In this document: positions 21,101 through 39,200 of the stretch, in pieces | Numbering within the stretch: position 1 is the stretch's first letter | How the letters are laid out: each line of letters begins with the position of its first letter | Assembly (NCBI RefSeq): GCF_030035675.1 | Contig: NC_084499.1 | Location: forward strand, 18,498,739-18,562,738 | Reading direction: 5' to 3' | Length of the DNA stretch: 64,000 nucleotides | Source of the DNA: Rhineura floridana | Lineage: Eukaryota; Chordata; Lepidosauria; Squamata; Rhineuridae | Position numbers and translations under genes: made by a program | Notes under the pieces: model-generated | The model's database searches: none | Seen by the model: only the letters and a program-made list of their open reading frames with translations | Told to the model about the DNA's origin: nothing

Positions 21101-24100
21101 AAATTTACTCTACTCTGAGTAGCATCAACCAACCCCCCAAGTGTGCAATCTTAATCCCGCTTCCTCGGGACTTGTATCTCAGCAGATATGGTTAGGATTG
21201 CAGCCTCACTTTACTAGCAATGACGGGGCAATGCTGTGAACCCCTGGGGCTCCTCCAGGGCCAATTGTTACTGCTCCTGTTTGCAAGTTGTTTAGGGGAC
21301 ATCACAAAGCCGATGAGAGGGCGACATTCTACTCTGCATCTGTATGGCTGAAGTCCTATTTACATGGTGTGGTCACCATCCGAGATGGTTGCATGCAACT
21401 CCAAACGTTCAAAATAAACTACATTTGGGAGTGGAATTTAGGAATGCTTTCTATACAAGGACAGCTGATTCCCTGTTCCGTCCCCCCCACCCACAGTGTC
21501 AGGAACAGGAAATTGTCACCATTACTACAGGGCAACGTCCATGGCTTCATTTGTACCTGGAAGAGTAATACTCTTCTTCCAGCTCATAGAGGTCGATGGA
21601 GATCTCATCACGCAGTGCGATCAGCTTCTTGTCGCATTCTTCCTGGAGTCCGCGCAACTGTTGGTTCCGCTGGTTGATGGCTTCATTGACGGAAGGGAAG
21701 TCGTTGAGGATCAGGAACTGCTTGAGGTCAGAGACGAGCTTCATGAGGGACTCGCCAGCCCGGACCTAGTTGGGACATCCATATATTTAAACATATAGCC
21801 TTATCCTGAAGACTCATGGCAAATCATTTAATTTTTCAAACAATTCATTGTATGCTCCTTGGGAAGGGATCCTGAACATTTTGCCTGCATCTCTCCAAAG
21901 AGCACCATGTACACCAGGACCCCAGCTAAATCTTTTAGGTCAGTGGTTTCCAAATTTCCCCCCGCCACGGGCCACCTGAAAATTGCTGATGGTCTTGGTG
22001 GACCACTGAATGATTTTTCTGCCTGTTGCAGCAATTGCAATCCACTGTGCTAAATGCAATGTGATTTTCATTGTATTTGTATTGCTTTTCATTTGCTGTG
22101 TTTCTGTCCCACCCTTTCTCCCAAAAGGAGCCTAGAAACATTTCTTATATACTGTATTACAGTTTGAATTCCATAGAATTCAAATTGGAATGTAATAAAA
22201 ATGCAATGCAAGACATAAAAGCAGCAATCAAATTAAAAATCAATGTGACTATTTAACACGGAGGATGTGCCGTCCTCAATCACACACCACAGGCCACCTA
22301 AATAAAGTCCACGGACCATAATTTGGGGACCCCCATGCTAGGTAAATCTCTCCACATACCTGCAAATCTTGTCCTGCAACACGCACACTGATGGCCCCAG
22401 GTAAATGTCTCTACATACCTATAAAGCTCAGGCCCTGTGTCAGAACCTGGCACTCTAGGGTAGTTGCTTCAGCAAATAGAAGGGATAACAGAAGGCATAA
22501 AAGCCCAGAAGTAAACAGGGAGGAATGCATCACATCTGCATGGCTAAAAGGATGGTTTTGGCAGGCTCCAACTTGCAATCTTTAGAGTCAAACCCACTCT
22601 GGAACCTGCCACCCACCAAGATTCCCATGGGATCTTCCACACTTACAATATTTGCGGCCCTGACTTGCATCTCGTAGTTTTCCTGCTCGCCTTGGGTCGC
22701 CCGAGATACTTGGGTTTCTTCTTCGATCTACAGGGGAGAAAAGTTAGAAAACAGCATTGCGGTAATGCAGCCGAAGCTCTGCTCACAACCAGAGTTTGAT
22801 TCCAATGGAAGGAGGAGGTCGAATCTCTGGTAAAAGGGGTCGAGGTCCACTCAGCCTTCCATCCATCCGTGGTCGGTAAAATGAGTACCCAGCATACGCT
22901 GGGGGGTAAAGAAAGGCCGGGGAAGGAACTGGCAATCCCACCCCATATATACGGTCTGCCTAGTAAACGTTGCAAGACGGCACCTTAAGAGTCGGAAACG
23001 ACTTGCACTATAAGTGCGGGGACACCTTTACCTTTACCTTTACCCCTTCTGGCAAAGCAATTAAGTCTGGTTTGGCTTCTTTCTTCCAACACACATTATA
23101 ACTGTTCTGCAGAGAAAATAACCATCTCACTGTATTTCCTGCAGCTTCTCTTTACTTTGCACAGAGAGCCCAGCAAAGTCCAATAGTGGGAGAGAATTAC
23201 ATGCCCCTTCTCTTCCAGGTTAAGGGGTTCTGCGAAGGATGTTTTCTCTAAGAGCCCTCCAAATCCTGTTGCTGGGTTTATCTTTTAAACCAGGGATGGG
23301 AAACCTGTGGCAATCCAGCTGCCGTCAGCTCTAGTCAATATGGCCAATGGTTGGGGTTCCATCCATTCTCTGGAATACCCTGCCATGTGCTGTTTGTGAG
23401 GCAGAAACAGCAGCAAGTTTTACACACCTCCTGAAGACCCAGCCATTTAAGCAGCTTTTCCCTAGCTCCTAAGATTAATCACACAGCTGTTTTATTACTT
23501 ACTGATGTTTAACAATGTTTTATTGACGGATTCTCTGTTTTTTACAGACATTTTTCTTTGCATAATGTTGTATGTATATATTTTTTTATAATGTTATGGT
23601 ATTGTATGTAAACCCCTTAGGGATTTTGCATATTAAGCAGTATGTCAATATTATTAAGGATGATAATGAAATGAATGATATTCCACCTGCCAGGAATTGT
23701 TAACACTCCAGGCTAGCGATAAGGATCCTATTGCTGAACTACAGCATCCATCGTACCCGACCGCTGGCTACGCTGCTTGGGGCTGATGGGAATCAGGGGT
23801 ACAACAACTTCTGGAGGACCACAGGTTCCCCTACCTTGCCACAGAGAGTGCTCAGACTCCCCCAGCTAGGAATCCCGGGGCTCATCAACTTTTCTTGTAG
23901 CATTACATCAATTCACTTACCGGACTCATCTGAACTGTTTGAACGCAGGGCTAGAGAACTTGTGGCCCTCCACATGCTCTGGCCTCCAATTCCCATCAGC
24001 CCCAGTCAGCATGACTAACGGCCAGGGACGATGGGAGTTGTAACCTGGCATCATCTGGAAAGCCACAGGTTCCCCAACACTGTTGCTGTTTAAAGCAACA

Positions 24101-24326
24101 ACAAGGAATTATTTTTATTTTCCAGTGAAGTCTGCAAAAACTTGGGAAGTGGATGGGGGAAAGAAAGCAAGCCCCTGAGGTCTCCCAGGCAGTCCTCTCA
24201 TACCTTTGCAGTCTTGATGATCTCTGTAAAGTTATCCATGATGGACTTGATGTCATCTTTCAGCCTCTTGTTGTAAGACTGAAGGAGGGTTTCTTTACTC
24301 TGAGGTAAGACACGTTGCTGTGACAT
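18138..24326 (-). CDS. MED22: MED22 (SURF5), Mediator head-module subunit
   Basis: Four coding exons join in phase: 24204-24326, 22647-22727, 21557-21765 and 18138-18336. They give 203 residues; the human long form has 200. The ATG exon follows an acceptor at 24351 (T-rich tract, GCGAGCAG), so a 5' non-coding exon must lie upstream, toward the promoter shared with RPL7A. The protein begins [20 protein letters not shown]. It continues with the helical core ([68 protein letters not shown]) and ends in the less conserved tail [10 protein letters not shown], which matches human. MED22 pairs with other head subunits of Mediator in RNA polymerase II transcription (family knowledge). The acceptor of the last exon (GGGAAAG|C) has a weak pyrimidine tract, which fits the known alternative form that reads into the intron. 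Confidence 0.95.
18495..18790 (-). repeat. CR1 LINE 3' end fragment (MED22 intron 3)
   Basis: It carries the antisense CR1 3' words GTCCAGCGTCCTGTTCTCAC, CCCACAAGCAGGACCTGAGC and TCCATGAATTTGTCTAAGC. Confidence 0.8.
18791..18965 (-). repeat. CR1 LINE 3' end fragment (second)
   Basis: A second CR1 3' end in the same orientation abuts the first. It starts AAGAACTCGCCTGCTAGATC and carries CTAGTCCAGCCACCTGTTC and GGTTTCCAGCAAGTGGTATT. Confidence 0.75.
19205..19375. repeat. Palindromic MITE, TTCCCAG family
   Basis: It contains TCCTGGGAACTGTAGTTTAC, CAGAGCTACAATTCCCAGCA and AACAAACCACAGTTCCTAG, flanked by TTTAAATGTATGGTGAGTATG. Confidence 0.65.
19700..19890 (-). repeat. tRNA-Ala-headed SINE with CR1-like tail
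   Basis: Antisense order: tail TGAGACCATTGGTCCATCTA, body ACACTGACTGGCAGCAACTT, then B-box and head CTCTGCCGCTGAGCCACAG. Confidence 0.75.
20138..20143 (-). promoter_or_regulatory. Candidate polyadenylation signal for the short MED22 form
   Basis: AATAAA on the minus strand lies inside intron 3, about 1.4 kb beyond the readthrough stop codon. It could end the intron-retaining transcript. Use is inferred only. Confidence 0.3.
21547..21765 (-). CDS. MED22: MED22 alternative 3' exon (140-residue readthrough form)
   Basis: If the donor at 21556 is not used, exon 3 reads on as SSRYK and stops at 21547-21549. The total is 41 + 27 + 72 = 140 residues. As I recall, the human gene makes a 140-residue Surf5A form next to the 200-residue Surf5B form. 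The same length and the basic RYK end here suggest that the retained-intron form is conserved. Confidence 0.6.
   Translation of the reverse strand, partial: VRAGESLMKLVSDLKQFLILNDFPSVNEAINQRNQQLRGLQEECDKKLIALRDEISIDLYELEEEYYSSRYK
22775..23045. repeat. SINE-like repeat with (CTTTAC)n tail (MED22 intron 2)
   Basis: The stretch has GAGTCGGAAACGACTTGCAC, an RTE-type tail motif, then GGGGACACCTTTACCTTTACC, a short six-base tandem repeat typical of a SINE 3' end. The head reads CAACCAGAGTTTGATTCC. I do not name the family with certainty. Confidence 0.6.
23300..23660 (+). repeat. L2 LINE 3' end fragment (MED22 intron 1)
   Basis: It contains the degraded last codons (CATTCTCTGGAATACCCTGC, then CCTGAAGACCCAGCCATTTA) and an AT-rich 3' UTR ending AACCCCTTAGGGATTTTGCA. 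It is older than the other two L2 copies. Confidence 0.6.
23690..23840. repeat. hAT-like palindromic MITE, degenerate
   Basis: The arms include CTGAACTACAGCATCCATCG and GGGCTGATGGGAATCAG, ending CCACAGGTTCCCC. Confidence 0.5.
23945..24085. repeat. hAT-like palindromic MITE
   Basis: The left arm is CAGGGCTAGAGAACTTGTGG and the right arm is GGTTCCCCAACACTG. The inner palindrome is CAATTCCCATCAGCCCC and GACGATGGGAGTTGTA. Confidence 0.7.
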
Positions 24327-24739
24327 TGTGCGGGGAGGAGACAACCTTAGCTGCTCGCCAAAAAAAAAAGTTACAAGGAGTTACAACTCTGATCCATCTT
24401 GGGAGGCCTAGACTTCCTTTGAAGTCATCTGAAGAACAATTCTTTGTTTCTGGGAAACTAGCTTAGAAACAGGTCTCTGTAGCTTGTCCATAATCTGCAC
24501 ATCTCTGTTACACACCTCAGAATGTGCATGTTATGTCCACATTCTAGCCATTTCTCTACTTCAGCCTTCACGAACCAGGTGCCTTTCTGATATTTTGACT
24601 ACCAACTCCCATCGGTCCCAGTTCAGCAGCAGAGCATCTGCCTTACACGCAGAAGGTTCAAGGGTCAAACCCTTGCATTTCCAGGAAGAACTAGGAGAGA
24701 CTGTTAGCTGAACTTCTGGAGACCTGTGGCTAGCCATGT

Positions 24740-24875
24740 ATTATGATTAGTTACATTTAAATACCACCTTTCCCCCCAAGAGGCCGAAAGTGGTGTACAT
24801 AATTCTCCTTCCTCTCCAACTTATCCTCACAAGAACCCTGTGAGATAGGTTAGGCTGAGAGACAGTGACTGGCCC
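24740..24875 (-). repeat. CORE/MIR-like SINE, 3' half
   Basis: Antisense tail TTACATTTAAATACCACCTT, then CTCACAAGAACCCTGTGAGA and TTAGGCTGAGAGACAGTGAC. It truncates the neighbouring BovB. Confidence 0.65.
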
Positions 24876-25310
24876 AATCAAGTCTTCTCATGATGTGCCC
24901 AAAGTATGATAACCTCAGTTTCATCATTTTAGCTTCTAGTGATAGTTCTGGTTTAATTTGTTCTAATACCCAATTATTTGTCTTTTTCGCAGTCCATGGT
25001 ATGCGCAAAGCTCTCCTCCAACACCACATTTCAAATGAGTTTATTCTTCTCTTATCCGCTTTTTTCACTGTCCAACTTTCACATCCATACACAGAGATCA
25101 GGAATACCGTGGTCTAAATGATCCTGACTTTAGTGTTCAGTGATACATCTTTGCATTTGAGGACCTTTTCTAGTTCTCTCATAGCTACCCTCCCCAGTCC
25201 TAGCCTTCTTCTGATTTTTTGACCATTGTCTCCATTTTGGTTAATGGCTGTGCCAAGGTATTGATCATCCTTGACAAGTTCAGTCTGCAATTCCATACGC
25301 TATTTCAGCA
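24876..25310 (-). repeat. BovB (RTE) LINE fragment, RT C-terminus (MED22 intron 1)
   Basis: The minus strand translates to KDDQYLGTAINQNGDNGQKI, VKVLKCKDVSLNTKVRII-like text, YGCESWTVKKADKRRINSFE and WCWRRALRIPWTAKKTNNWV. It stays in one frame with a single TAG (near 25111) at a position where BovB normally has glutamine. It stops short of the 3' tail, where the SINE begins. It resembles the copy at 6335. Confidence 0.9.
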
Positions 25311-25839
25311 AAGTTTTAGTATTCTCCACTGGGGTAGTAAACGCCTGCCGTTGAAATCATAAGCATGCAATTGAAAAAGAAAACAATGCTGCTTTCTAAC
25401 AACAGAAAAGGCTCACTAAAATGTTACTAATTAGTTTTCTTATTTTTTCTTAATTTCCTTTACCATAATGACCCAGGACGGGTTACAACAATAAAACATA
25501 CACTTGCATAAAACATGCACTTGTAAAACAGCTACAACCATAAAACAAATCCCCTTCAACTATATCTAATTGCATGCTTGCCTCTCACCAACACTACCTT
25601 ACTTCCACTCACCCAACTTGCCACAATCGCTCATTTCCACTTTTTATTTGCAACCACCCCAAACGGTCAGGGTGGACCCTTTCTCGATTGGCTGCGCCCG
25701 AGCAACCGGGTCCCACCCCCGACATTTAATTGGGTATTTCGGATGCTAGTCTTTACATCTCCTAAGGCTCTTGGCAATCAAGGTTGTATGAGGCGGCGAA
25801 GCGCCTTAAAGGGGCCCTGACCTCTGAGGCCTTTTACGA

Positions 25840-26189
25840 AATAACGAGCGAAGTCCGTTGGCCTTTTCAATATTTCACGGAGATAAGCGGGGGGACGATT
25901 ATAAGGCTATAAAGGCACCACATAAATACACACAAAGACACAACGCCGTTATACGTTGGCCGTGATTCTCTATGGTTGCGGGTTGGGCGGCCTCCTTCTA
26001 TCCCTTTGCTTTATGGTAAACAAAAAACCCCACAGACCATAGACACAAACCATAGAGTTTGCTTTCTCTATGGCCCTCCCAGCCCACTTCCCGCGCGACT
26101 TGCGGCTGACCTCTCGCGAGACCGACAGGGTCTTAGATATATTATTACCCAGCATGCCTAGCTTTTTCCTTTTCCTCCTTTGAGCCACG
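25840..26189. promoter_or_regulatory. MED22/RPL7A bidirectional promoter with 5' TOP start
   Basis: A CpG-rich stretch lies between the divergent genes. TCTCGCGAGA is at 26112-26121. CCCAGCATGCC (ZNF143-like) lies near 26150, and GATATATTATTA about 20 bases before the RPL7A start. The RPL7A transcript is inferred to begin at about 26162 with a pyrimidine run (CTTTTTCCTTTTCCTCC), the 5' TOP signal that ties ribosomal protein mRNA translation to mTOR. The MED22 non-coding exon should lie on the other side, but I cannot fix its donor. Confidence 0.7.
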
Positions 26190-32165
<5,976 letters not shown>

Positions 32166-32207
32166 ATCTATTGGATTTGCTGCAAGTTTTTCTGTACATA
32201 AATAAGA

Positions 32208-32213
32208 ATTAAA
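32208..32213 (+). promoter_or_regulatory. RPL7A polyadenylation signal (ATTAAA)
   Basis: ATTAAA lies 42 bases after the stop codon, giving the very short 3' UTR typical of ribosomal protein mRNAs. Confidence 0.7.
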
Positions 32214-32669
32214 AAACTTGTCTGTTCTCCATAAGTTTTAGTGACTAGAGTGTTATTCTCTCCACGTTCCATAAGCTGTACCTTGATTTGTGGCAGCCTC
32301 TGCTGAGGGAGCTGGACCCTGCAGCGCCTTGAAAAGACTACCCAGGGTTCCTTTCTGCTCCATTGTCCCTCTGCATTTGCCACCATGATGTTGAGCATAC
32401 TGGGGGCTTGCCTGCACGTTTGGAAGTTCAAAGCATACTGTAGTAGAGCTATGGGCATAAAATTGGCCAAGTTCTAGGCAAATGTGTAAGCTACCTCGAT
32501 GGTCAAGAAGACAGCATAGAAATCAAGCATAGCTTAGTGCTTCTTGCAAGGGCAAGTCTCATAAAAAGACCCTGCAGCTATGAGACGCAGAAGCTTAAAA
32601 TACTGCTTGTTGAATAAGTGCTTGGTGTTGTTGCAAAGGAGAAGAAACAAATCTGCAAATGTGCCATGA

Positions 32670-32675
32670 TTTATT
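32670..32675 (-). promoter_or_regulatory. SURF1 polyadenylation signal
   Basis: AATAAA on the minus strand lies about 530 bases after the SURF1 stop codon. The convergent RPL7A and SURF1 transcripts are thus about 450 bases apart. An AAGTAAGTCC-type repeat (32880-32970) lies in the 3' UTR. Confidence 0.65.
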
Positions 32676-33207
32676 TACTACCACATTACTGAACATTTCA
32701 AAAAACTTATTTCATGTTGCATCACAAACATTCTGATCGATCCACACCCAGTCTTACGTCCTTCCACCTTCAGATTTCCTTCATGCATTTCTGAATACAT
32801 AACATAAAACACACTCCTTACTAAGCATTGATTTGAAAGGTTTTCTTCTCCCGTAAGGTCTCAGATTGCCATCCTTATCTATGCAATCCTAACCTTGTCT
32901 GCCCGGAAGGGAGTCCTACTGAATTAAATGGGGCTTACTCCCAGGTTGCTGGGGTTAGAATTGCAGCCCTATTATATTAGATGCTAGCTTGTGATGCCAC
33001 TTCCCAGCGGCTCCACTGGTATCCAAAATACCAGTTTGTTTAAAGAGCAGCTGATTTCAGCAGAGCGCAAGAGACTTTCTTGTTTGAATCCTCCTGCTCC
33101 AGTAACTGAAGTGCAGCAAGGAATCGAAGGCCCATTCCTTTGAGACAATCAACTCCTTTGTGGAAAGGACTGCTGATTGTGGAAGCGCTTTGAGGAGCTC
33201 TTAACGC

Positions 33208-36200
33208 TTAGAGGTGTACCTTCTGAATGAATTTCTTGTACCACAGGTAGGAGGTAGCTGCGCACAAACCATACCTGCAGAGAAGGAACACGACAGGTTT
33301 TGGAAGAGATAATGATGTGTTCTTTGTGGATGATCTAGCATAGTATTTGGCTTATGTGAGAAAAGTATTTTCTGGTGATCTTTTTTAATCATGAGAAACA
33401 TACAGCTCAGCACGGTGGTGCGAATGTTCAGAAACATGATTATGGCTTTGATGAGAAGCAGGGTTTATGAATCCAGCTAATGGCAAGAAATACATGCAGA
33501 ATTTTTAAAACATGTAATTGCAGTTCTTCAGTATTCTATTAGATATCACTGTCAAAACACCAGGAATCTCCAAAAACAGGATTTGGAACATATAAACAAT
33601 CCAAATGTGGGGGGCAACGACTTAAAACTCTGGTTGGGGTCCTTGCACAGTAGCAATGAGTTGCTGTTTAGAGCTACTGAGGAAATTCATACGCCAAAAG
33701 ACAGTACTTGCATTTGCAAGAGAAACATTTGTAGCTCTGCTTTGCATGCAGAAGGTCCCAGGCTCAATCCCTGATGGCCTCTCCAGGTAGGACTGGGGAA
33801 AGTGCCTTGCCTGAAACCCTGGAGAGCCGCTGCCAGTCAGTGTAGACAATACTGAGCTAGCTGGACCAATGGCCTGAGTAGGTATAAGGCAGCTTCCTAT
33901 GAAGATGCTTGACTTGTCCTGGGGGTGAGATTTTTATGATTTAGGTCATTCCAGCCTCGTGCCCTCCGTGCTGAGGCTGATGGGAGTTGTACTCCAAACC
34001 ATCTTGGAGGCAAGGCTTATTTAGAGGAGTAAGTCTGCCTCCAGAACCTGCTGCGTTCTGCAGCGGTCTCTACTCGCTTTAAAAAGTAATCTCTGCTAGA
34101 AGGCAAAGGTTTTGTGTCCAGTGGTAGTCTTAGAACAGGTCCGCTTGAATGCCCATGACTATCGGGTTCACTAACTTCCATGAGTCTTATCTCTTGCAAA
34201 CTAGAACTTAGTTGGATGCAACTCAAAACAGTTTTTGTCACTCACCAGGTGATGATATATTGCATGTGCTCGTTTCGTAAGGTCACCCTTGTCTGGCCTC
34301 CGATTGGCCCCCCTGGAGCTGTGCTTTCTGTGGATGCAGAATGAAGAGACACAAGTGAATCAGAACTAGATGCAACATGAGCATTTCTAGAAAAGAAACG
34401 CAGTCAAACAACTGTAAACTAAACCGCCCAGAGAGCTTTGGCTGTGGGGCAGTATATAAATACAATAAATAAATAAACGCAAAGTCAAAGACTGGGAGCC
34501 GCTTATTTTTAAGCAGTAAGTGAAAACTGTTCTGTACTCTGAGTGCCTTTTCCATTTAACTCCTCCTGATAGTCGCTATCCCCTTGGTCTGCCAATAATG
34601 TCATGCTCCTGTATCCTGGCACTCCTGTTCTCAGCATCAGCCTGAAAGCCAGAATGGGGAGATGGAACAAAGCGACCTGGGAAGCCATTGGGCCACCAAA
34701 TCTTTTGGGACTCACTGAAGTCTGCATCAAGAAAAATGGGTTCAGCTCCTGTCACTCTCGCCATGGCATCCACGTCCCGGTAATGCCAACGGTTCTTTTC
34801 AATGTTGTTCTCCGGCACGAAGGGCTTGCGAGTTTCTCCCAGCCTCACCACCCCTGTGAGTTCAATTTCCTCTTGGATCTAAAAGGAAGAGTTCAATAGC
34901 GATTTCTGCTTTATGGCTACAAGGCATAGAGTTAAGCTAGGTGGTAGTTTCCACCCCAACATTATGTGAGTTGTTGATGCCCATCTACTGGGAAAGAGGT
35001 GTAGGCTCAGTGGCAGCATATCTGCCTTGCATGTGGAAGGCCCCAGGCAGGCTTGGGAAGACTCCGGCCTGAAACGTGGGGCAGCCAATCTCTGATTTGG
35101 AGATTCACCACGTAGCAAGAAATCTTTTTTAGCAACACGGGAAGCTGCCTTATACTGTGTCAGACCGTCGGTCCATCTAGCTCAATATTGTCTACACTGA
35201 CTGGCAGCAACTCTCCAGGGTTTCAGGCAGGGGACTCTCCTAGCCCTACCTGGAGATGTCAGGGATTGAAGCTGGGAACTTCTATGTGCAAGGCAGATCC
35301 TCTACCATTGACCCTAGAGTCCTTCCCCAACTCTTTCAGGTGGATTGCCCAGTACAGACCCAGCATCCAGGATAGTCACTGGTTGATCAGTCCCACCCTG
35401 TGGAACAAACCCCATTACCTGGCCTTTCAGCCTGGTCTCTGGATTAAGTTTCTTTCTGGAGACAAACCCTCTGTTGACGAGAATTGTGATCCTGCACCGT
35501 GGAGAGAAGACGAGAAACCCCATTAAGTGTGGAAGCAGCCCAGTGACCGAAGGCACCTAACAGTGCATTCCTCTGCTTGGATGTATAGGCCTGACACAGT
35601 ATAAGGCAGTTTCCTCTTTTTATTTTTTAAAATGTCATTCCTTGGCAAGGGTCCATAAAGGCCCGTGCCAACTCGCCACTGGCAAACACATCTTTTGACA
35701 AGGTGAGCACAGCATAAGGGAGCACCGGCATGTTTCTCTTGAGAAGAGCGGGAACTCTCTCTGACAATGCACTGCGCCTTGGAGAATGGAGCGACGTCAG
35801 AACAAAACCTCCCTCCTCCCTCTCCAGGTTGCGGAAAGCAGAAATCTCAACTGGTTGCCAAGGGCACATAAAATATGTAGAGCCCTCCGCTTTGGTTTCT
35901 CTGAATGCTGTCAAAATCAACCTCTGAGGGTGCATTTTGAGATTCATGACATACCTGATGAGCTGGCAACAGCTAGCTTAACAGTGTTTCCCATTTATTT
36001 ATTTTATTATACTTATACTCCGCCTCACTTTTCATGATAGAAACCTAGGCGGCTTGCATATGGTTCCCAGGTGGTCTCCCATCCAGGCACTGACCAGACC
36101 TGACCCTGCTTAGCTTCAGCATTTAGGGTTTGCTTTTGGAATCAGCCTCTGATCTTATCTCAATGAAATAAGAAGGACAGGGGCATCAGGTGCTCTGTTT

Positions 36201-39200
36201 AAACTGTAATAATTTCTGAAGTAAACATGCCTCTCAAACAGACTCGAGAGCTGAGAAATGTTGAAGACCTCTCAGCCCAGGATGTGCACTGCCTGCTACT
36301 GAAGCTAGGGGGCAACAGTGCCAAACAGCAGACACTCTTAGCCCACCCAGTTCAATTCAGCAGCTCTTCAGCAGAGATGGTGCTTCTGGTAGGCAAGAGG
36401 AGGATGCTCCCAGTCTGTGATGCTTCCGTGCCAGAACCAGTCCAGCAGCAACGCCCCCTCTTTGTGGCCAGTTCTAGCTTCCTCCTCTGTAGGAATGAAG
36501 TAGCCCAGTGGCAGAAGATAGTGCCATCAGAACAGATGACCACTAGCACATAGTTAAAAGTTCACAGAGCTTGTTGATTGGAAACAAGGCCTGGAACCTG
36601 GTGGATGCTCCTCCCACTGAAGAGGCCTAAGCCCCAAGTCATTTGCATAGCCCTGCCTCCACTTCTGGCCAGAAGGAGAAACAGGACTGGCTAGCTTGGA
36701 TGCTGGCAACTTATCAGGGATGTCATCACAAACACTTTGTGAATAAGCACACTGTGACCTCCAGGACATTCAGAGTCCAGAGAACGAGTTAAAGAAAAAT
36801 TACACAGCAAGTTCCTGGCCCTTATGAATCATAGAAGAGTAGAGTTGGAAGGGGCCTATAAGGCCATTGAGTCCAACCCCCTGCTCGATGCACAAATCCA
36901 ACTCTACAGTTATAGAGCAAAATCCAAAGACCCACAGACGGCATCTCTGCTGTGAAGGGCCACAGTCCTCTCTAATATCGCAATCCTATGCACACCTGCT
37001 CAGGTAGGTTCCCTGCCCCCCGAGTGCAACAGGGATTGTTCCCAAGCGTGTGAGTACAAGACCGCAGCCCAAACCTACCAGCTGGTCACATGCCTACCCA
37101 AGGTCTGTGCAGTAGAAGGGTGTGATGACATTGGCTCCAGTCTCTGGGCTGGACATCAGCTGGCCGGCATTCCTGGATTCTTTTTCCGGATTTACTCGGG
37201 AACGGGGGAGCACGTACAGCTCCTTGGTGTGGTCAAAATACCCCCGGACCTTGACTGATCTGTACTCCAACTCCTTCAGGGTCAGGAAGCTGTCGAAGGG
37301 CAGAAAAATGAAACACTTGCCAGCTGCTTGTAATGGGGATGACAGAAGCCGCAGAGGTCAGGATCCCATAATAAACCTTATACCAAAAGTGCCTAGTTCC
37401 TGAACAGCTTCCATTTTATAAATAAAACCAAACACAGAAAGGCTGAACAATTCATTCCTTTCCAAAGTGCCTGGTTTATTTGTGGTATATAAACCTTCTA
37501 ACTGTCAAAGTTAACACCTCTTCCATTCACTAGTGTTTAGCTTCCCAGTAGAACAGCAAGTAACATGTGGTGATAACGTAACACATTTTCCAAAATGTAC
37601 GATAGACGGATGGGGACGGGTGTGGGAAAGAAAGTGTTTTATATGGGGAAAGCTAAATTATGCATCTAGAACTTCGAAACCATTCAACTATACTATCCAA
37701 ATCCAGTAAAACTGACACCTGTTCTAGCAGCAGATTTAACACTAATCATTTCTGCATTGCCATTAAGGTCCTTTACAGAGCTGCGTAAGTAAAACGTCCG
37801 GCCTCTGGCCCTGAGGAATTTGCAATCTAGATTAGAAAGTAAGGAGACAACAGGAGGAAGGGGCACAAGCACCAAGGGAGCAAGTGCAGAAGTACACACT
37901 TGAGGAAGGGTCATAAGACACATGAAGACTAGAATCTTAGTTTATTGTTAAAAGACAGAACCATAGCTCTGGGGCAGAGCATCTGTTTTGCAAGCAGAAA
38001 GTCCCTGGTTCGATCCCCAACATCTTCAGTTAGGGCTGGGAATGTCTGTTAGCCTGGACAGCGGCTGCCAATCCGTGTAGACAGTACTGAGCTAGAGGAA
38101 CCAATGATGGGGCTCAATATAAAGCTGCTTTCTACATTCATAAGCATCGTTGCCACTTTTCTTTTACTGGCTCTCCCTACGTGCCCTCAACAGCTGGCTG
38201 ACACAGAAATCTGACAGGTAAAGCTTCACCCACCACTTTCCCCAGGCCAAGAAAAGCATCGTTTCTTTCATTTCTGACTAACATAAACAGAAGCAGTTAT
38301 TTTAAAAGGAGCGCCCAGCTCCTGCACTTAATGGATTGCAAGGCCGTTTGCGTACTCACTCTACCGGCAGTGGCATTGGCTCCGTCGCCACCCTGGCTTC
38401 CAAGTCAGCAATCAGCTTCAGCTTCCATTTCCGCCGCTGAATCTGGCAGAGGCATAAGTGCTCTTAGTGGCCTTGCGGAGCAACACTAGACACACCTTTA
38501 CTCAGTAGCAAAGCCTGGAAAAGACACTGCATGCTTCCCGCCCCTCAAATGTGGAATTTCCCTCCGGCAATAGCATGACACATCAATTAGAGAAGCGTGT
38601 GCATGATGAAGACTAAAACTTTTCTATCTCAAAAATAAAGATATACATTTGGAGGTAAGGGGTGATTCCTCTCTCAAATTCCCCATACATTTAAAAGCCT
38701 CCTCTACCCACAAGACTAAAGGCTGTCGGTTGACTCCAGCTAAGTCATACCCAGAATAAACCCATTGAATTAGTGAACCTAAGTGAGTTGTGTTCATTTA
38801 CTTCAATGGGACTACTAATGGGAGTAGGACTACGACTGGATGTTACCCTGCTAAAGCCTCTCACATCGGCTACTTGCTATAACTTCCAAACACCAGCCCT
38901 CACTTAAGAGGCTCCACAGAGCAAGTCCCAGATTCGTCGTCTGCATGTACCTGCCAGGTGCCAAGGCAAAAGGTGGCCACGGGGATGAGGAGCAGGCCCC
39001 ACTTGAGTGCGGTGTCCTCTCCGGATTGGGAGGCAGCAGCTGTGGAACCCCCGGATGAGCGAGGCCTCTGGCGAATCTCTGAGAAAAACAACGGGGGTGG
39101 ATGGGGAAGCACTGATGTCATCCATGGACAATTCTGAAGAAGCTCCGCATGGCACCTGGCTCATTGCTAGTATCAGAGTAATTAGCATCCAGCAGTGATG

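Noticed and set aside
25578-25820. Plus-strand frame upstream of the MED22/RPL7A promoter
   Set aside because: No domain, no splice sites in agreement, and it ends before the promoter region. I treat it as chance.
36227-36553. Open frame of 108 codons on the plus strand in SURF1 intron 5
   Set aside because: No family resemblance, no splice or promoter context, and a serine/glutamine-rich chance composition. It lies inside an intron of the opposite strand.
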